13,618 bases of DNA from Candidatus Azambacteria bacterium (GCA_016195045.1 JACQAJ010000082.1:1-13618); one strand, 5' to 3'; shown: positions 7,442 to 13,468, numbered from the stretch's first letter. Notes: generated by a model from the sequence alone, not told the origin. Numbers and translations are program-made.

Positions 7442-7469
7442 CCTACGACCTACGACCTACGACCTAACA
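7442..7469. repeat. Heptamer repeat overlapping the dprA stop codon
   Basis: CCTACGA occurs three times exactly and a fourth time as CCTAACA. The last residues of DprA (VRS) and its TAG stop codon (7457-7459) are encoded by this repeat. Confidence 0.8.
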
Positions 7470-8314
7470 GTATATTTCCCTCCTCCCAAATCTTTAATGA
7501 CGTCAGTTAATTCTAACATTGAGATGGTCGCATTGACTAATTGAGGAGTCAACCGAGAAATTTTAATTATTTCATCGACCGAAATAGCCTGGTCACTATC
7601 TAAAATAATTTCATAAATAAGATTCTCTTCTTGATTCTTAAAAATTGGTTTAACTATTTTGTCTTCCGTTTCAATGCCAAATTCCCTCAATATCTCCCGA
7701 TAATCAGAAACTAACTTAGCGCCTTCGCTAATCAAATAATTAGTCCCTTCCGAGTTATTGGAAAAAATTGAACCAGGCACACAAAAAACTTCCCTATTTT
7801 GTTCCAAAGCAAAACGAGCCGTAATTAAAGAGCCACTTTTAATTGGCGCCTCAATGACCAAAGTGGCTTTTGATAGTCCCGCAATGATTCGATTCCTTTG
7901 AGGAAAATGATACGGCAATGGTCCTTCATCGGGTTCAAATTCGGAAACTAATACTCCTGACTTAATAATATTCCTAGCTAATTGTTTATTTTCAGAGGGA
8001 TAAATATTAGACAATCCGCTTCCTAAAACAGCAATGGTCCGACCACCAACTTCCAAGGCTGATTGATGAGCAAAGGTATCAATTCCTCTGGCTAAACCGC
8101 TGACGATCGTCAAACCCGCTCGAGCCAAATTTTCAGCAAAATAAATGGCCGCTTCTTTTCCGTAAGAAGAAAATTTTCTGGTTCCAACGATAGCAATTAA
8201 TTTTTCAAAATCAGATTCAATAAAATCTCCTTCAAGATATAATTTTTGCGGTGGATTAAAGATTTCTTTTAACAGCGGCGGATAATTTTGATCTTCCAAT
8301 TTTATTATCTTCAT
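7457..8314 (-). CDS. dprA: DNA-processing protein DprA (Smf)
   Basis: Binds single-stranded DNA entering the cell and loads RecA, acting in natural transformation and recombination. The Rossmann-like core shows AIVGTRKFSSYG (41-52), VSGLARGIDTFAH (71-83), VLGSGLSNIYP (96-106), FPQRNRIIAGLS (137-148) and SGSLITARFALEQNREV (160-176). A C-terminal winged-helix-like domain (about 228-285) ends GGGKYTVRS, with the last codons lying in a heptamer repeat. No N-terminal SAM domain is present, so at 285 residues it is a compact form. topA lies downstream, a common arrangement. An IS200-type remnant of about 250 bases separates it from murF, so its transcription may depend on read-through or on a TATAAT at 8554-8559 in that remnant. 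No Shine-Dalgarno. Confidence 0.95.
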   Translation of the reverse strand: MKIIKLEDQNYPPLLKEIFNPPQKLYLEGDFIESDFEKLIAIVGTRKFSSYGKEAAIYFAENLARAGLTIVSGLARGIDTFAHQSALEVGGRTIAVLGSGLSNIYPSENKQLARNIIKSGVLVSEFEPDEGPLPYHFPQRNRIIAGLSKATLVIEAPIKSGSLITARFALEQNREVFCVPGSIFSNNSEGTNYLISEGAKLVSDYREILREFGIETEDKIVKPIFKNQEENLIYEIILDSDQAISVDEIIKISRLTPQLVNATISMLELTDVIKDLGGGKYTVRS

Positions 8315-8333
8315 ATAAAAAATATCTATTCCG

Positions 8334-8381
8334 CCAAGGACCGCCCTTTGGGAATGAAACTCCGCCGACAGGAGTCGGCGG
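8334..8381. repeat. Two hairpins at the end of the IS200-type remnant
   Basis: CCAAGG and CTTTGG pair around a 6-base loop (8334-8351), and CCGCCGAC and GTCGGCGG form a perfect 8-bp stem with a 4-base loop (8362-8381). Hairpins beside the transposase 3' end are what IS200/IS605 elements use as right-end recognition structures; here they lie just beyond the transposase stop codon. Confidence 0.55.
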
Positions 8382-8384
8382 TTT

Positions 8385-8565
8385 CTACTTAAAATCGAGC
8401 TTCAGTGGCCCTCTATCTTCCTTATTTTGATAAGTTACATACGCCAAAATTTCCTTTTCATTCAGTCCAATACTAGATACACAATATCCACGCGAACCAG
8501 ATTCCTTCTTTACCCCAAGCTGATAATTTGGCCTTAATTAACATCCAATTGGCATTATACCATAC
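8385..8565 (-). pseudogene. tnpA: IS200/IS605-type Y1 transposase remnant (tnpA), frameshifted
   Basis: On the minus strand the last ~45 codons read SRGYCVSSIGLNEKEILAY then VTYQNKEDRGPLKLDFK and a TAG stop at 8385, matching the C-terminal part of Y1 HUH transposases (GYFVSTVG... YIxxQ). Just upstream, another frame reads LIKAKLSAWGKEGIW; joining the two needs one base change near 8490, so the gene is frameshifted. The HUH motif and catalytic tyrosine are missing, so no activity is expected. The remnant begins right after the murF stop and ends at hairpins before dprA. Family assignment rests on motif memory. Confidence 0.6.
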
Positions 8566-8584
8566 CGTCTGATAGCCTAGAACC

Positions 8585-9946
8585 CTATTTAAAATTGTCC
8601 AGGATTTCTTCAAATTTCATTCCTCGCGAAGCTTTTAGTAAAACAAGATCACCCTTTTTAACGATTTTACCTAAAAAAGAGCTAGCTAATTTATTATTCT
8701 TAAAAATAGCCACAGTTTTAACTCTATTACTTTTTTTGGCGGCTTCAGCAATATAACGAGCCTGATCACCGACAGTAATTAAAACATCAATACCCGTTGG
8801 CAAATTGTTACCAATTAAATCATGGTACTTTTTCGATTGACTTCCGAGTTCCAACATATCACCTAAAATAGTGATTCGATACCCAGAACAAGGACAACGA
8901 CTAAAAATCTTCAACGCATATTGCATCGAGACTGGATTAGCGTTATAGGCATCATTGATAATAGTAAAACTCTCTTTCTTAATTTCCTCCATCCTCATTT
9001 TGGGATGCTCATAAGATTCCAGACCTTGATTAATTAATTCCTGACTAATCCCTAAAATTTCTCCAACCCGTTGAGCCACTTTTCGGTTTTGATCATAAAA
9101 ATCTTCGCTGCCAAAACTTAGAACTTGAGTATTCTTTTGTAACCCAGATGTTTCCCCAGATGTCCGACATCTGGGAAAAATTTTGACTCGACTTTTTAAA
9201 TAATCAAAAAAATCGTCATCTTGATTAAGAATGGCATAATCAACTCCATTTAAAATTTGAGCTTTCTCTTTGGCAACTCCAAGCAGAGTTCCTAATTGCT
9301 CTAAATGAACTGGCCCGATATTAGTAATAATCGCAATAGTCGGCTTAATTAAATGATTAAGAATTTTTATCTCGCCCGGCCGATTAGTCCCTACTTCTAA
9401 AACCGCCACCTGATGATTTTCATTTAAGCGCAAAAGAGTGGCCGGAACGCCAACTTGATTATTAACACCTCCAGCAGAAGAAAGAACTCGATATTTTTTT
9501 GAGACCACTGAAGTCACCATATTCTTAGTCGTCGTCTTGCCATTACTACCAGTAATGGCAATCACCGGAATATCAAATTTCTCTCGCCAGAATCGCGCGA
9601 TCGCTTGATAGGCATCTAAAGTATCTTTCACTTGAATAACAAATTTAAATTTTGATTGGATTAACTTATCTTTTTGAGAATTTCGAGAATAAGAAACAAG
9701 CGCTCCTGAAGCACCATTTTCAAGAGCCTCTTTAAGAAAATCGTGGCCATCATGAGAACTCCCTGGCACCACATCAAAGAGCCGCCCCGAAAGAGCCACA
9801 AAAAGATCCCCCTTCTTAATTAAACGCGAATCAGTAACAATGCTACTAGCTTTGAGCTGATGACTTTTAGCTGATAGCTGGCTAGATTCATTTTCAATTA
9901 GTTTGCCGTTGGTAATTTTTATAAGTTCATCGAGAGTGAATTTCAT
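8585..9946 (-). CDS. murF: UDP-N-acetylmuramoyl-tripeptide--D-alanyl-D-alanine ligase MurF
   Basis: Adds D-Ala-D-Ala to the UDP-MurNAc tripeptide, the last cytoplasmic step of the peptidoglycan precursor. The N-terminal domain has VTDSRLIKKGDLFVALSG; the ATP-binding domain has the P-loop ITGSNGKTTTKN (about 131-142) and LEVGTNRPGEI; NDAYNANPVSM and GDMLELG are typical MurF signatures. I start at ATG 9946 (MKFTLDELIKIT), which gives 453 residues; a TTG at 9982 would add 12 residues unlike the family. Three short insertions keep the frame: a heptamer repeat (residues ~22-33), a segment VVPGSSHD (~59-66), and a palindrome encoding PRCRTSGETSG (~258-268). It works directly after MurE, encoded upstream. 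Confidence 0.94.
   Translation of the reverse strand: MKFTLDELIKITNGKLIENESSQLSAKSHQLKASSIVTDSRLIKKGDLFVALSGRLFDVVPGSSHDGHDFLKEALENGASGALVSYSRNSQKDKLIQSKFKFVIQVKDTLDAYQAIARFWREKFDIPVIAITGSNGKTTTKNMVTSVVSKKYRVLSSAGGVNNQVGVPATLLRLNENHQVAVLEVGTNRPGEIKILNHLIKPTIAIITNIGPVHLEQLGTLLGVAKEKAQILNGVDYAILNQDDDFFDYLKSRVKIFPRCRTSGETSGLQKNTQVLSFGSEDFYDQNRKVAQRVGEILGISQELINQGLESYEHPKMRMEEIKKESFTIINDAYNANPVSMQYALKIFSRCPCSGYRITILGDMLELGSQSKKYHDLIGNNLPTGIDVLITVGDQARYIAEAAKKSNRVKTVAIFKNNKLASSFLGKIVKKGDLVLLKASRGMKFEEILDNFK
9143..9175. repeat. Palindromic repeat in frame inside murF
   Basis: CCCAGATG occurs at 9143 and again at 9155, and CCCAGATGT (9155-9163) pairs with ACATCTGGG (9167-9175) over a 3-base loop. 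It encodes PRCRTSGETSG in a surface-type loop of MurF without breaking the frame. Confidence 0.75.
9848..9882. repeat. Heptamer repeat in frame near the start of murF
   Basis: Five units in one 7-base register: AGCTTTG, AGCTGAT, GACTTTT, AGCTGAT, AGCTGGC. They encode the stretch SQLSAKSHQLKA between the first helix of MurF and the conserved VTDSR strand. Confidence 0.75.
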
Positions 9947-10018
9947 ATTATATAAAGTAAACCGTGTCATATTGACTGCCAAACAAATTCTAGTTAATTA
10001 CCCACCTAAACCAAGTAG

Positions 10019-10027
10019 AATATAACA
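10019..10027 (-). promoter_or_regulatory. Extended -10 promoter-like site upstream of murF
   Basis: The minus strand reads TGTTATATT, an extended -10 box about 70 bases before the murF ATG and just downstream of the left palindrome. No good -35 box is seen, so this is tentative. Confidence 0.3.
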
Positions 10028-10041
10028 CTATTCTTATCTTC

Positions 10042-10091
10042 TATCTACTACACCATTCTACGACGGTCGTCGTAGAATGGTGTAGTAGATA
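10042..10091. repeat. Left palindrome of the PaaX/Cas2-like cassette
   Basis: A perfect palindrome with 23-bp arms around the loop GGTC (10065-10068). It starts 2 bases beyond the gene's stop codon. No T-run follows on the minus strand, so it is not a normal terminator. Confidence 0.9.
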
Positions 10092-10093
10092 AC

Positions 10094-10732
10094 CTAATCA
10101 GTAAATAACCTTTTTACTGTTCCTTGATCCCCCATCCCAAAAATATGGACGTAATTAATCATCTTTTTCTCTTTAAGATCGTAGATTAATTGTTCTGGGA
10201 TAATATTTTCCCCAATCCAGACACTATTTTGTAGTAATGAGAAATTAAGACTCATTAGAGCAAATCTTAGCCACTCTCGCTTCTCTCTGGCTTTCTCTGG
10301 AATATCGAAAATGACCACACAAAATCCATTGGATCTCTTTTTGTATCCTGAATAATCATAAGGCTTAACTGTTTGTAATTTGCCTAAACCCTTTTTAGTA
10401 ATGGACCATTGGGACGACATATTAACCAGTTCTTTAGTAACCAGACCTTCTTTCTTAAGCTTGTTTAAAAGAGAGTAAAACCGTTGCCGTTCTCGATAAG
10501 CGTCCGCCCAATTTGTTTTAAAATATGAACTACCTTGTCCATTAATTACTTTTCGCATCTTTTTATAGGAAGTATTATAATCACACAGAAACACATCCAA
10601 AAGACTGGCAGTCATCTCCGCCCCACCTTGAAGTAAGTTTAAAATTTTTTCTACTTTTCCTTCTTTCATTTTTTTATTTTCTACAAACAGATATAACCTT
10701 ATATCATCATAGGTAAAGTATAGCGCTTCCAT
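10094..10732 (-). CDS. PaaX-type winged-helix protein with Cas2-like C-terminal domain
   Basis: The longest frame has 212 residues, but Met22 (10669, MKEGKVEKILNLLQ) is an equally good start and gives 191. The N-terminal half looks like a winged-helix DNA-binding unit (YSLLNKLKKEGLVTKE, then WSITKKGLGKL). The C-terminal part, VVIFDIPEKAREKREWLRF and LMSLNFSLLQNSVWIG (139-174), matches the ferredoxin-like fold shared by PaaX C-domains and Cas2 nucleases. Cas2-like proteins of this type are common in Patescibacteria outside CRISPR loci, and no array or cas1 is visible here. The function is unknown; a repressor or nucleic-acid-binding protein is most likely. The gene splits murE from murF and is exactly enclosed by palindromes that could be its operators, its ends, or both. 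No Shine-Dalgarno. Confidence 0.85.
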   Translation of the reverse strand: MEALYFTYDDIRLYLFVENKKMKEGKVEKILNLLQGGAEMTASLLDVFLCDYNTSYKKMRKVINGQGSSYFKTNWADAYRERQRFYSLLNKLKKEGLVTKELVNMSSQWSITKKGLGKLQTVKPYDYSGYKKRSNGFCVVIFDIPEKAREKREWLRFALMSLNFSLLQNSVWIGENIIPEQLIYDLKEKKMINYVHIFGMGDQGTVKRLFTD

Positions 10733-10787
10733 ATTTATTTACTACACTATTTTACGACGACCGTCGAAAATGGTGTAGTAGATAAAT
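10733..10787. repeat. Right palindrome of the PaaX/Cas2-like cassette
   Basis: A slightly imperfect palindrome around the loop GACC (10759-10762), with one bulged A at 10754 and two T-G positions. Its arms share CTACTACACCATT with the left copy. It touches the gene's first ATG on one side and the murE stop codon (10788-10790) on the other. Confidence 0.88.
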
Positions 10788-12146
10788 TTAATATATTTTA
10801 ATGTTTAAATTTTTATTTGCTTCCTCTTGATCACTGAAATATCGCTTTTGGTTACCAATAATCTGGTAATCTTCGTGCCCTTTACCAGCAATCACTACTA
10901 AATCAGAGGGTCCGGCCATTTTAATTGCTTTCTTAATGGCTTGTTTTCGATCTAGTAAAACCGAAAAATAAGGGATCCTGGAAACCTGAACTCCTTTTTT
11001 AATCTCTATTATTATATCATTGGCATTTTCGGTACGCGGATTATCGTTAGTAATAATGGTAAAATCAGCCAGACAAGTAGCGATCTCCCCCATAATTGGT
11101 CTCTTACCCCTGTCTCGATCACCGCCACAACCAAAAACACAAATAATTTTCCCCCCAGAACCGCCCTTTGTAATGATCTCTCGAATATTCTCCAATAATC
11201 TTTCTAAAGCATCAGGCGTATGGGCATAATCTACAATCACCCGATCCCCAATCATTTCAAAACGTCCAGGCACTTTTATTTTTCCTAAAACATTGTCAAT
11301 AATTTTTCGGCTAATACCATAAGTCCTGGCCAAAGCCATGGCGGCCAGAGCATTATACTGATTAAATCGCCCGGGCAAAGATAGAACTTTCGGTAAATCT
11401 TTTTCCATAAAATCCGATTTCTTTTCTAAACCATAAGTAATAATTTTCTTATCTTTAAAAACGGTTTTTATTTTAGTGCTCGCCGGATCATCATTATTTA
11501 AAATAATAATTTTGCTTTGCTGAAACAAAATCATCTTGGCTTTCAAATAATTAGCCATGGTCTTATGATAATCTAGATGATCTTGGGTCAGATTAGTAAA
11601 AATACCCGCCTCAAATTCCAAACCAGAAAAACGTTTTTGATCAAGACCTTGAGAACTAGCTTCCAAAATAGCATACCGAGCACCATCATCAGAAAATTCT
11701 TTAAAAAGACAGTGTAAAGCCATTGGATCCGGAGTCGTTTCTTTGGCCAGATAAATTTTATCTTTGAAAGAGTAATTAATCGTTCCAAAAACAGCGGTCC
11801 CCTTCTTGGCTTCATTAAAAATTGCTCCAATCATTTTAGCTGTGGAAGTTTTACCATTGGTCCCCGTCACGGCAAAAAGTTTTAACTTTTTATCTGAATG
11901 ACCATACCAAGCCGCCGCTAACCGACTGAAGACCTCCCGACCATCTTTAACAATTAAATCGCAATGGCCTTGGTCCGCCGAAGCTCGAAAGAGCGAAGGA
12001 GACCCTTTTTCGCCAATGACAAAAACCGCTCCTTTAACTCGAGCTTGTTCGATATATTGATGAAGATCTTCATTAACGCCCTGATAGGCCACAAAAATAT
12101 CTCCCTTTTTTACTTTTCGCGAATCATTGGTAATACCAAGAAACAT
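10788..12146 (-). CDS. murE: UDP-N-acetylmuramoyl-L-alanyl-D-glutamate ligase MurE
   Basis: Adds the third amino acid to UDP-MurNAc-L-Ala-D-Glu in the cytoplasm. Visible are TNDSRKVKKGDIFVAYQG (6-23), the P-loop VTGTNGKTSTAK (93-104), TTPDP (137-141), NLTQDHLDYH (185-194), YLKAKMILF with the lysine that is carbamylated in the family, LPGRFNQYNALAA, DYAHTPDALE and GKGHEDYQ. DNPRTE at 368-373 matches the DNPR motif of enzymes that use meso-diaminopimelate, as opposed to L-lysine. At 452 residues it is shorter than most; the N-terminus starts close to the first conserved strand and the central domain before LPGRFN is reduced. A stretch SPSLFRASADQGH (49-61) looks like an in-frame repeat insertion. 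It is probably co-transcribed with tRNA-Trp upstream. Confidence 0.95.
   Translation of the reverse strand: MFLGITNDSRKVKKGDIFVAYQGVNEDLHQYIEQARVKGAVFVIGEKGSPSLFRASADQGHCDLIVKDGREVFSRLAAAWYGHSDKKLKLFAVTGTNGKTSTAKMIGAIFNEAKKGTAVFGTINYSFKDKIYLAKETTPDPMALHCLFKEFSDDGARYAILEASSQGLDQKRFSGLEFEAGIFTNLTQDHLDYHKTMANYLKAKMILFQQSKIIILNNDDPASTKIKTVFKDKKIITYGLEKKSDFMEKDLPKVLSLPGRFNQYNALAAMALARTYGISRKIIDNVLGKIKVPGRFEMIGDRVIVDYAHTPDALERLLENIREIITKGGSGGKIICVFGCGGDRDRGKRPIMGEIATCLADFTIITNDNPRTENANDIIIEIKKGVQVSRIPYFSVLLDRKQAIKKAIKMAGPSDLVVIAGKGHEDYQIIGNQKRYFSDQEEANKNLNIKIY
11964..12005. repeat. Probable repeat insertion in frame inside murE
   Basis: TCCGCCGAAGCTC and GAGCGAAGGAGA form an imperfect inverted pair around GAAA. 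The segment encodes residues ~49-61 between the GAVFVIGEK strand and the DLIVKD strand, where the family normally has a short link. The base composition is richer in G+C than the surrounding gene. Confidence 0.5.
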
Positions 12147-12172
12147 AAATTTATTTTTTAGAGATTCAAGTG

Positions 12173-12246
12173 CGGGGGTAGTAGGACTCGAACCTACATT
12201 ATGGCTGTTTTGGAGACAGCTGGGATAGCCATTACCCGATACCCCC
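12173..12246 (-). tRNA. trnW: tRNA-Trp, anticodon CCA
   Basis: The minus strand folds as a full cloverleaf: acceptor GGGGGTA with TACCCCC, anticodon stem GCTGT with ACAGC around loop CTCCAAA (anticodon CCA), T-stem GTAGG with CCTAC around TTCGAGT, and discriminator G. The 3' CCA is not encoded. It lies 26 bases before the murE start. Confidence 0.96.
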
Positions 12247-12264
12247 TAGTAAAATTTTAAATTA

Positions 12265-12270
12265 ATTATA
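12265..12270 (-). promoter_or_regulatory. -10 box upstream of tRNA-Trp and murE
   Basis: A perfect TATAAT on the minus strand lies 18 bases before the tRNA-Trp 5' end. The best -35 candidate (TTGAAA) is 20 bases upstream, wider than optimal, so the promoter is tentative. Confidence 0.4.
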
Positions 12271-12345
12271 GTCTAAAATTTCATAGAGTTTTTCAATATC
12301 AATAATTTAAAATTTAATATCTAAAAAATTTATAATTTTTTAGGA

Positions 12346-12504
12346 TTATTTCTTTGCTTCTTTGTGAATGGCATGTTTCTGACACCAAGGACAGTGCTTT
12401 TTGAGTTCCAATTTTCTCTCAACTTTTTTCTTATTTTTGTTTGTATAATAATTAGTCCTTTTACAAACAGCGCAGTTTAATTTTATTAGATTAATTTGTG
12501 GCAT
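12346..12504 (-). CDS. rpmG: 50S ribosomal protein L33
   Basis: Small protein of the large ribosomal subunit. The 52-residue product starts MPQINLIKLNCAVCKRTNYY, with KHCPWC further on; CAVC and CPWC form the zinc ribbon of the zinc-binding L33 type, and the lysine-rich middle (TNKNKKKVERKLELKKH) is typical. ATG 12504 has no Shine-Dalgarno. It lies between tRNA-Thr and tRNA-Trp, an order seen in many bacteria, where secE and nusG usually come next; here murE follows. Confidence 0.93.
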   Translation of the reverse strand: MPQINLIKLNCAVCKRTNYYTNKNKKKVERKLELKKHCPWCQKHAIHKEAKK

Positions 12505-12514
12505 AATATTTATT

Positions 12515-12606
12515 AGTTAAAAGTTTATAAAGTTCATCAAGTTCTTAAAGTAAATTCAAAATGCGAACAAATTAACTTTACAAACTTGATAACTTTAAAC
12601 TTTCAA
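12515..12606. repeat. AT-rich inverted repeat region between tRNA-Thr and rpmG
   Basis: The left arm contains AAAGTTTATAAAGTTCATC and AAGTTCTTAAAGT; the right arm (12574-12606) contains ACTTTACAAACTTG and ACTTTAAACTTT, its approximate inverse. The units AAGTTTATAAAGTT are shared with the repeat upstream of rel. Confidence 0.6.
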
Positions 12607-12615
12607 CTGATTATG

Positions 12616-12688
12616 AGCCCAAGGTCAGAATTGAACTGACGACCTACTCCTTACCATGGAGTTGCTCTACCAACTGAGCTACTTGGGC
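12616..12688 (-). tRNA. trnT: tRNA-Thr, anticodon GGU
   Basis: Cloverleaf on the minus strand: acceptor GCCCAAG with CTTGGGC, D-stem GCTC with GAGC, anticodon stem ACTCC with GGAGT around loop ATGGTAA (anticodon GGT), T-stem GTCAG with CTGAC around TTCAATT. The discriminator is T and the 3' CCA is not encoded. Confidence 0.96.
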
Positions 12689-12758
12689 AAATTCTTTAGC
12701 TCTTCAACCTTCTCATGGCTTTTTAATACCCTCTTTAACTACACTATTTTTACTCTAT

Positions 12759-12786
12759 ATTTTAATTTTTGTCCATTAAATTTCAA
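12759..12786 (-). promoter_or_regulatory. Promoter for tRNA-Thr and rpmG
   Basis: On the minus strand TTGAAA (12786-12781), a 16-base spacer and TAAAAT (12764-12759) give a good sigma-70-type promoter about 70 bases before the tRNA-Thr 5' end. The rest of the gap to the plus-strand gene holds a palindrome and a divergent promoter but no gene. Confidence 0.45.
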
Positions 12787-12828
12787 TCAAATTCAAGATA
12801 CTAAAAAGCTTATAAAATTAAAAAATTC

Positions 12829-12857
12829 AATATTACGAGGTCCGTCCTCGTAATATT
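12829..12857. repeat. Palindrome in the divergent intergenic region
   Basis: Perfect 12-bp arms AATATTACGAGG and CCTCGTAATATT around a 5-base loop. On the minus strand it is followed after three bases by T-rich sequence, but no minus-strand gene is seen upstream that would need a terminator. The sequence just outside (TTTATCTACACTCTAC) resembles the arm of the palindromes around the PaaX/Cas2-like gene. Confidence 0.75.
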
Positions 12858-12883
12858 TATCTACACTCTACTCCGTGCTTAAT

Positions 12884-12914
12884 TTGACAAAAAGAATAAA
12901 TTGACTACTATAGA
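12884..12914 (+). promoter_or_regulatory. Promoter for the plus-strand gene pair
   Basis: A perfect TTGACA (12884-12889) is followed by TATAGA (12909-12914) at a 19-base spacing, somewhat long. It lies about 60 bases before the plus-strand ATG and diverges from the tRNA-Thr promoter. Confidence 0.4.
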
Positions 12915-12962
12915 AGAATTGTGGCTGATGAATTGGGTGTCGGTCATTTATTAATTTTTATT

Positions 12963-12969
12963 AAGGAGG
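12963..12969 (+). promoter_or_regulatory. Consensus ribosome binding site
   Basis: AAGGAGG lies 4 bases before ATG 12974 and fixes this start. It is the only consensus Shine-Dalgarno in the window, where the minus-strand genes have none. Confidence 0.85.
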
Positions 12970-12973
12970 GTTT

Positions 12974-13282
12974 ATGACGAAAAAATCTCTTAAAAATCCA
13001 ATGTCGGGAATTATTAAGAAAACGCGGTCTAAAATCTTAAAAACTCATCCAGGATCGGGGAATAGTCCTCTCTTTTGTGGCTTTAAAAAACTCCGAGACG
13101 AACCTGAAACATTTGAAGTTTATGTTCCTAACGATCACGGAGGAAGAGGTCATTATCAGAGAATACCCGATGGAGAAGAACTTACAGAAGTACTAAGAGG
13201 GGAAACTATTTTTAGGTTAAAAAAACCTTTTTGCTACTCATCCTCTGATATAGATAGAATGGTAAAAGAAAATCAAGATTAG
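12974..13282 (+). CDS. Hypothetical protein, 102 residues
   Basis: I do not recognise the family. The product is soluble, with a strongly basic start (MTKKSLKNPMSGIIKKTRSK), then HPGSGNSPLFCGFKKLRDE, a charged central segment with PNDHGGRGHYQRIPDGEE and an acidic C-terminus (SSSDIDRMVKENQD). There is no signal peptide or membrane segment. The two cysteines (about residues 50 and 87) are too far apart to suggest a zinc ribbon. A consensus Shine-Dalgarno and an upstream promoter-like site support real expression. It is followed after 54 bases by a 43-codon frame and a shared terminator. The strand, ribosome binding site and unknown content all differ from the housekeeping block, which fits an accessory or acquired gene. 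Confidence 0.75.
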   Translation: MTKKSLKNPMSGIIKKTRSKILKTHPGSGNSPLFCGFKKLRDEPETFEVYVPNDHGGRGHYQRIPDGEELTEVLRGETIFRLKKPFCYSSSDIDRMVKENQD

Positions 13283-13336
13283 TAGTAGAAAAACATCCAA
13301 AATTTGTACCTAAACAATAAAATAGGGAGACGAAAG

Positions 13337-13468
13337 ATGACAAAACAAGTAGTGATTGGAAATGTGGTATTAGGCAAAAAACCTGTGATTGTTCTTTCGA
13401 GTAATGGGAGAACTATGATTCCAGGAGGAAAACGGCTCACACGCAATAGTGTGAGCCACCGAGCCTGA
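13337..13468 (+). CDS. Small hypothetical protein, 43 residues
   Basis: The frame MTKQVVIGNVVLGKKPVIVL and onwards ends at TGA 13466-13468. A weak Shine-Dalgarno (GGGAG) lies 7 bases before the ATG. The hydrophobic and glycine pattern (VVIGNVVLGKKPVIVLSSNG) looks like a beta-rich peptide. The last ten codons are encoded by a perfect hairpin (13434-13457). It shares a transcript and terminator with the gene upstream. Alternatives are a remnant of a larger gene or the structured tail of an RNA; I cannot decide between them from sequence. Confidence 0.5.
   Translation: MTKQVVIGNVVLGKKPVIVLSSNGRTMIPGGKRLTRNSVSHRA
13434..13457 (+). other. Perfect hairpin overlapping the end of the small gene
   Basis: GGCTCACAC and GTGTGAGCC form a 9-bp stem around GCAATA. 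No T-run follows, so it is not a terminator itself; the true terminator lies 21 bases further. Confidence 0.7.

Larger units (their letters stand above)
10042..10787. mobile_element. Putative cassette: PaaX/Cas2-like gene between two related palindromes
   Basis: One gene fills the space between two long palindromes with matching arms (CTACTACACCATT... ACGAC) and complementary loops, GGTC on the left and GACC on the right, so the ends are inverted relative to each other. The right end stops at the murE stop codon; the left end lies just before murF. No transposase is visible. Mobility is inferred from the arrangement only. Confidence 0.5.

Noticed and set aside
9947..9952. TATAAT directly before the murF ATG as a promoter
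   Set aside because: Transcription would start inside the coding sequence, and no -35 box is placed correctly.
9947..9982. Longer MurF starting at TTG 9982
   Set aside because: The extra residues do not resemble MurF, whereas ATG 9946 gives the expected MKFTLDELI start.
10042..10091. Terminator for the PaaX/Cas2-like gene
   Set aside because: The stem is strong, but no T-run follows on the minus strand.
10042..10787. CRISPR adaptation locus because of the Cas2-like domain
   Set aside because: There is no cas1, no repeat-spacer array, and the Cas2-like part is fused behind a winged helix, as in PaaX-type proteins.
12829..12857. Minus-strand terminator
   Set aside because: The stem and nearby T-rich tract would allow it, but no minus-strand gene is seen immediately upstream except a doubtful open frame at the window edge.
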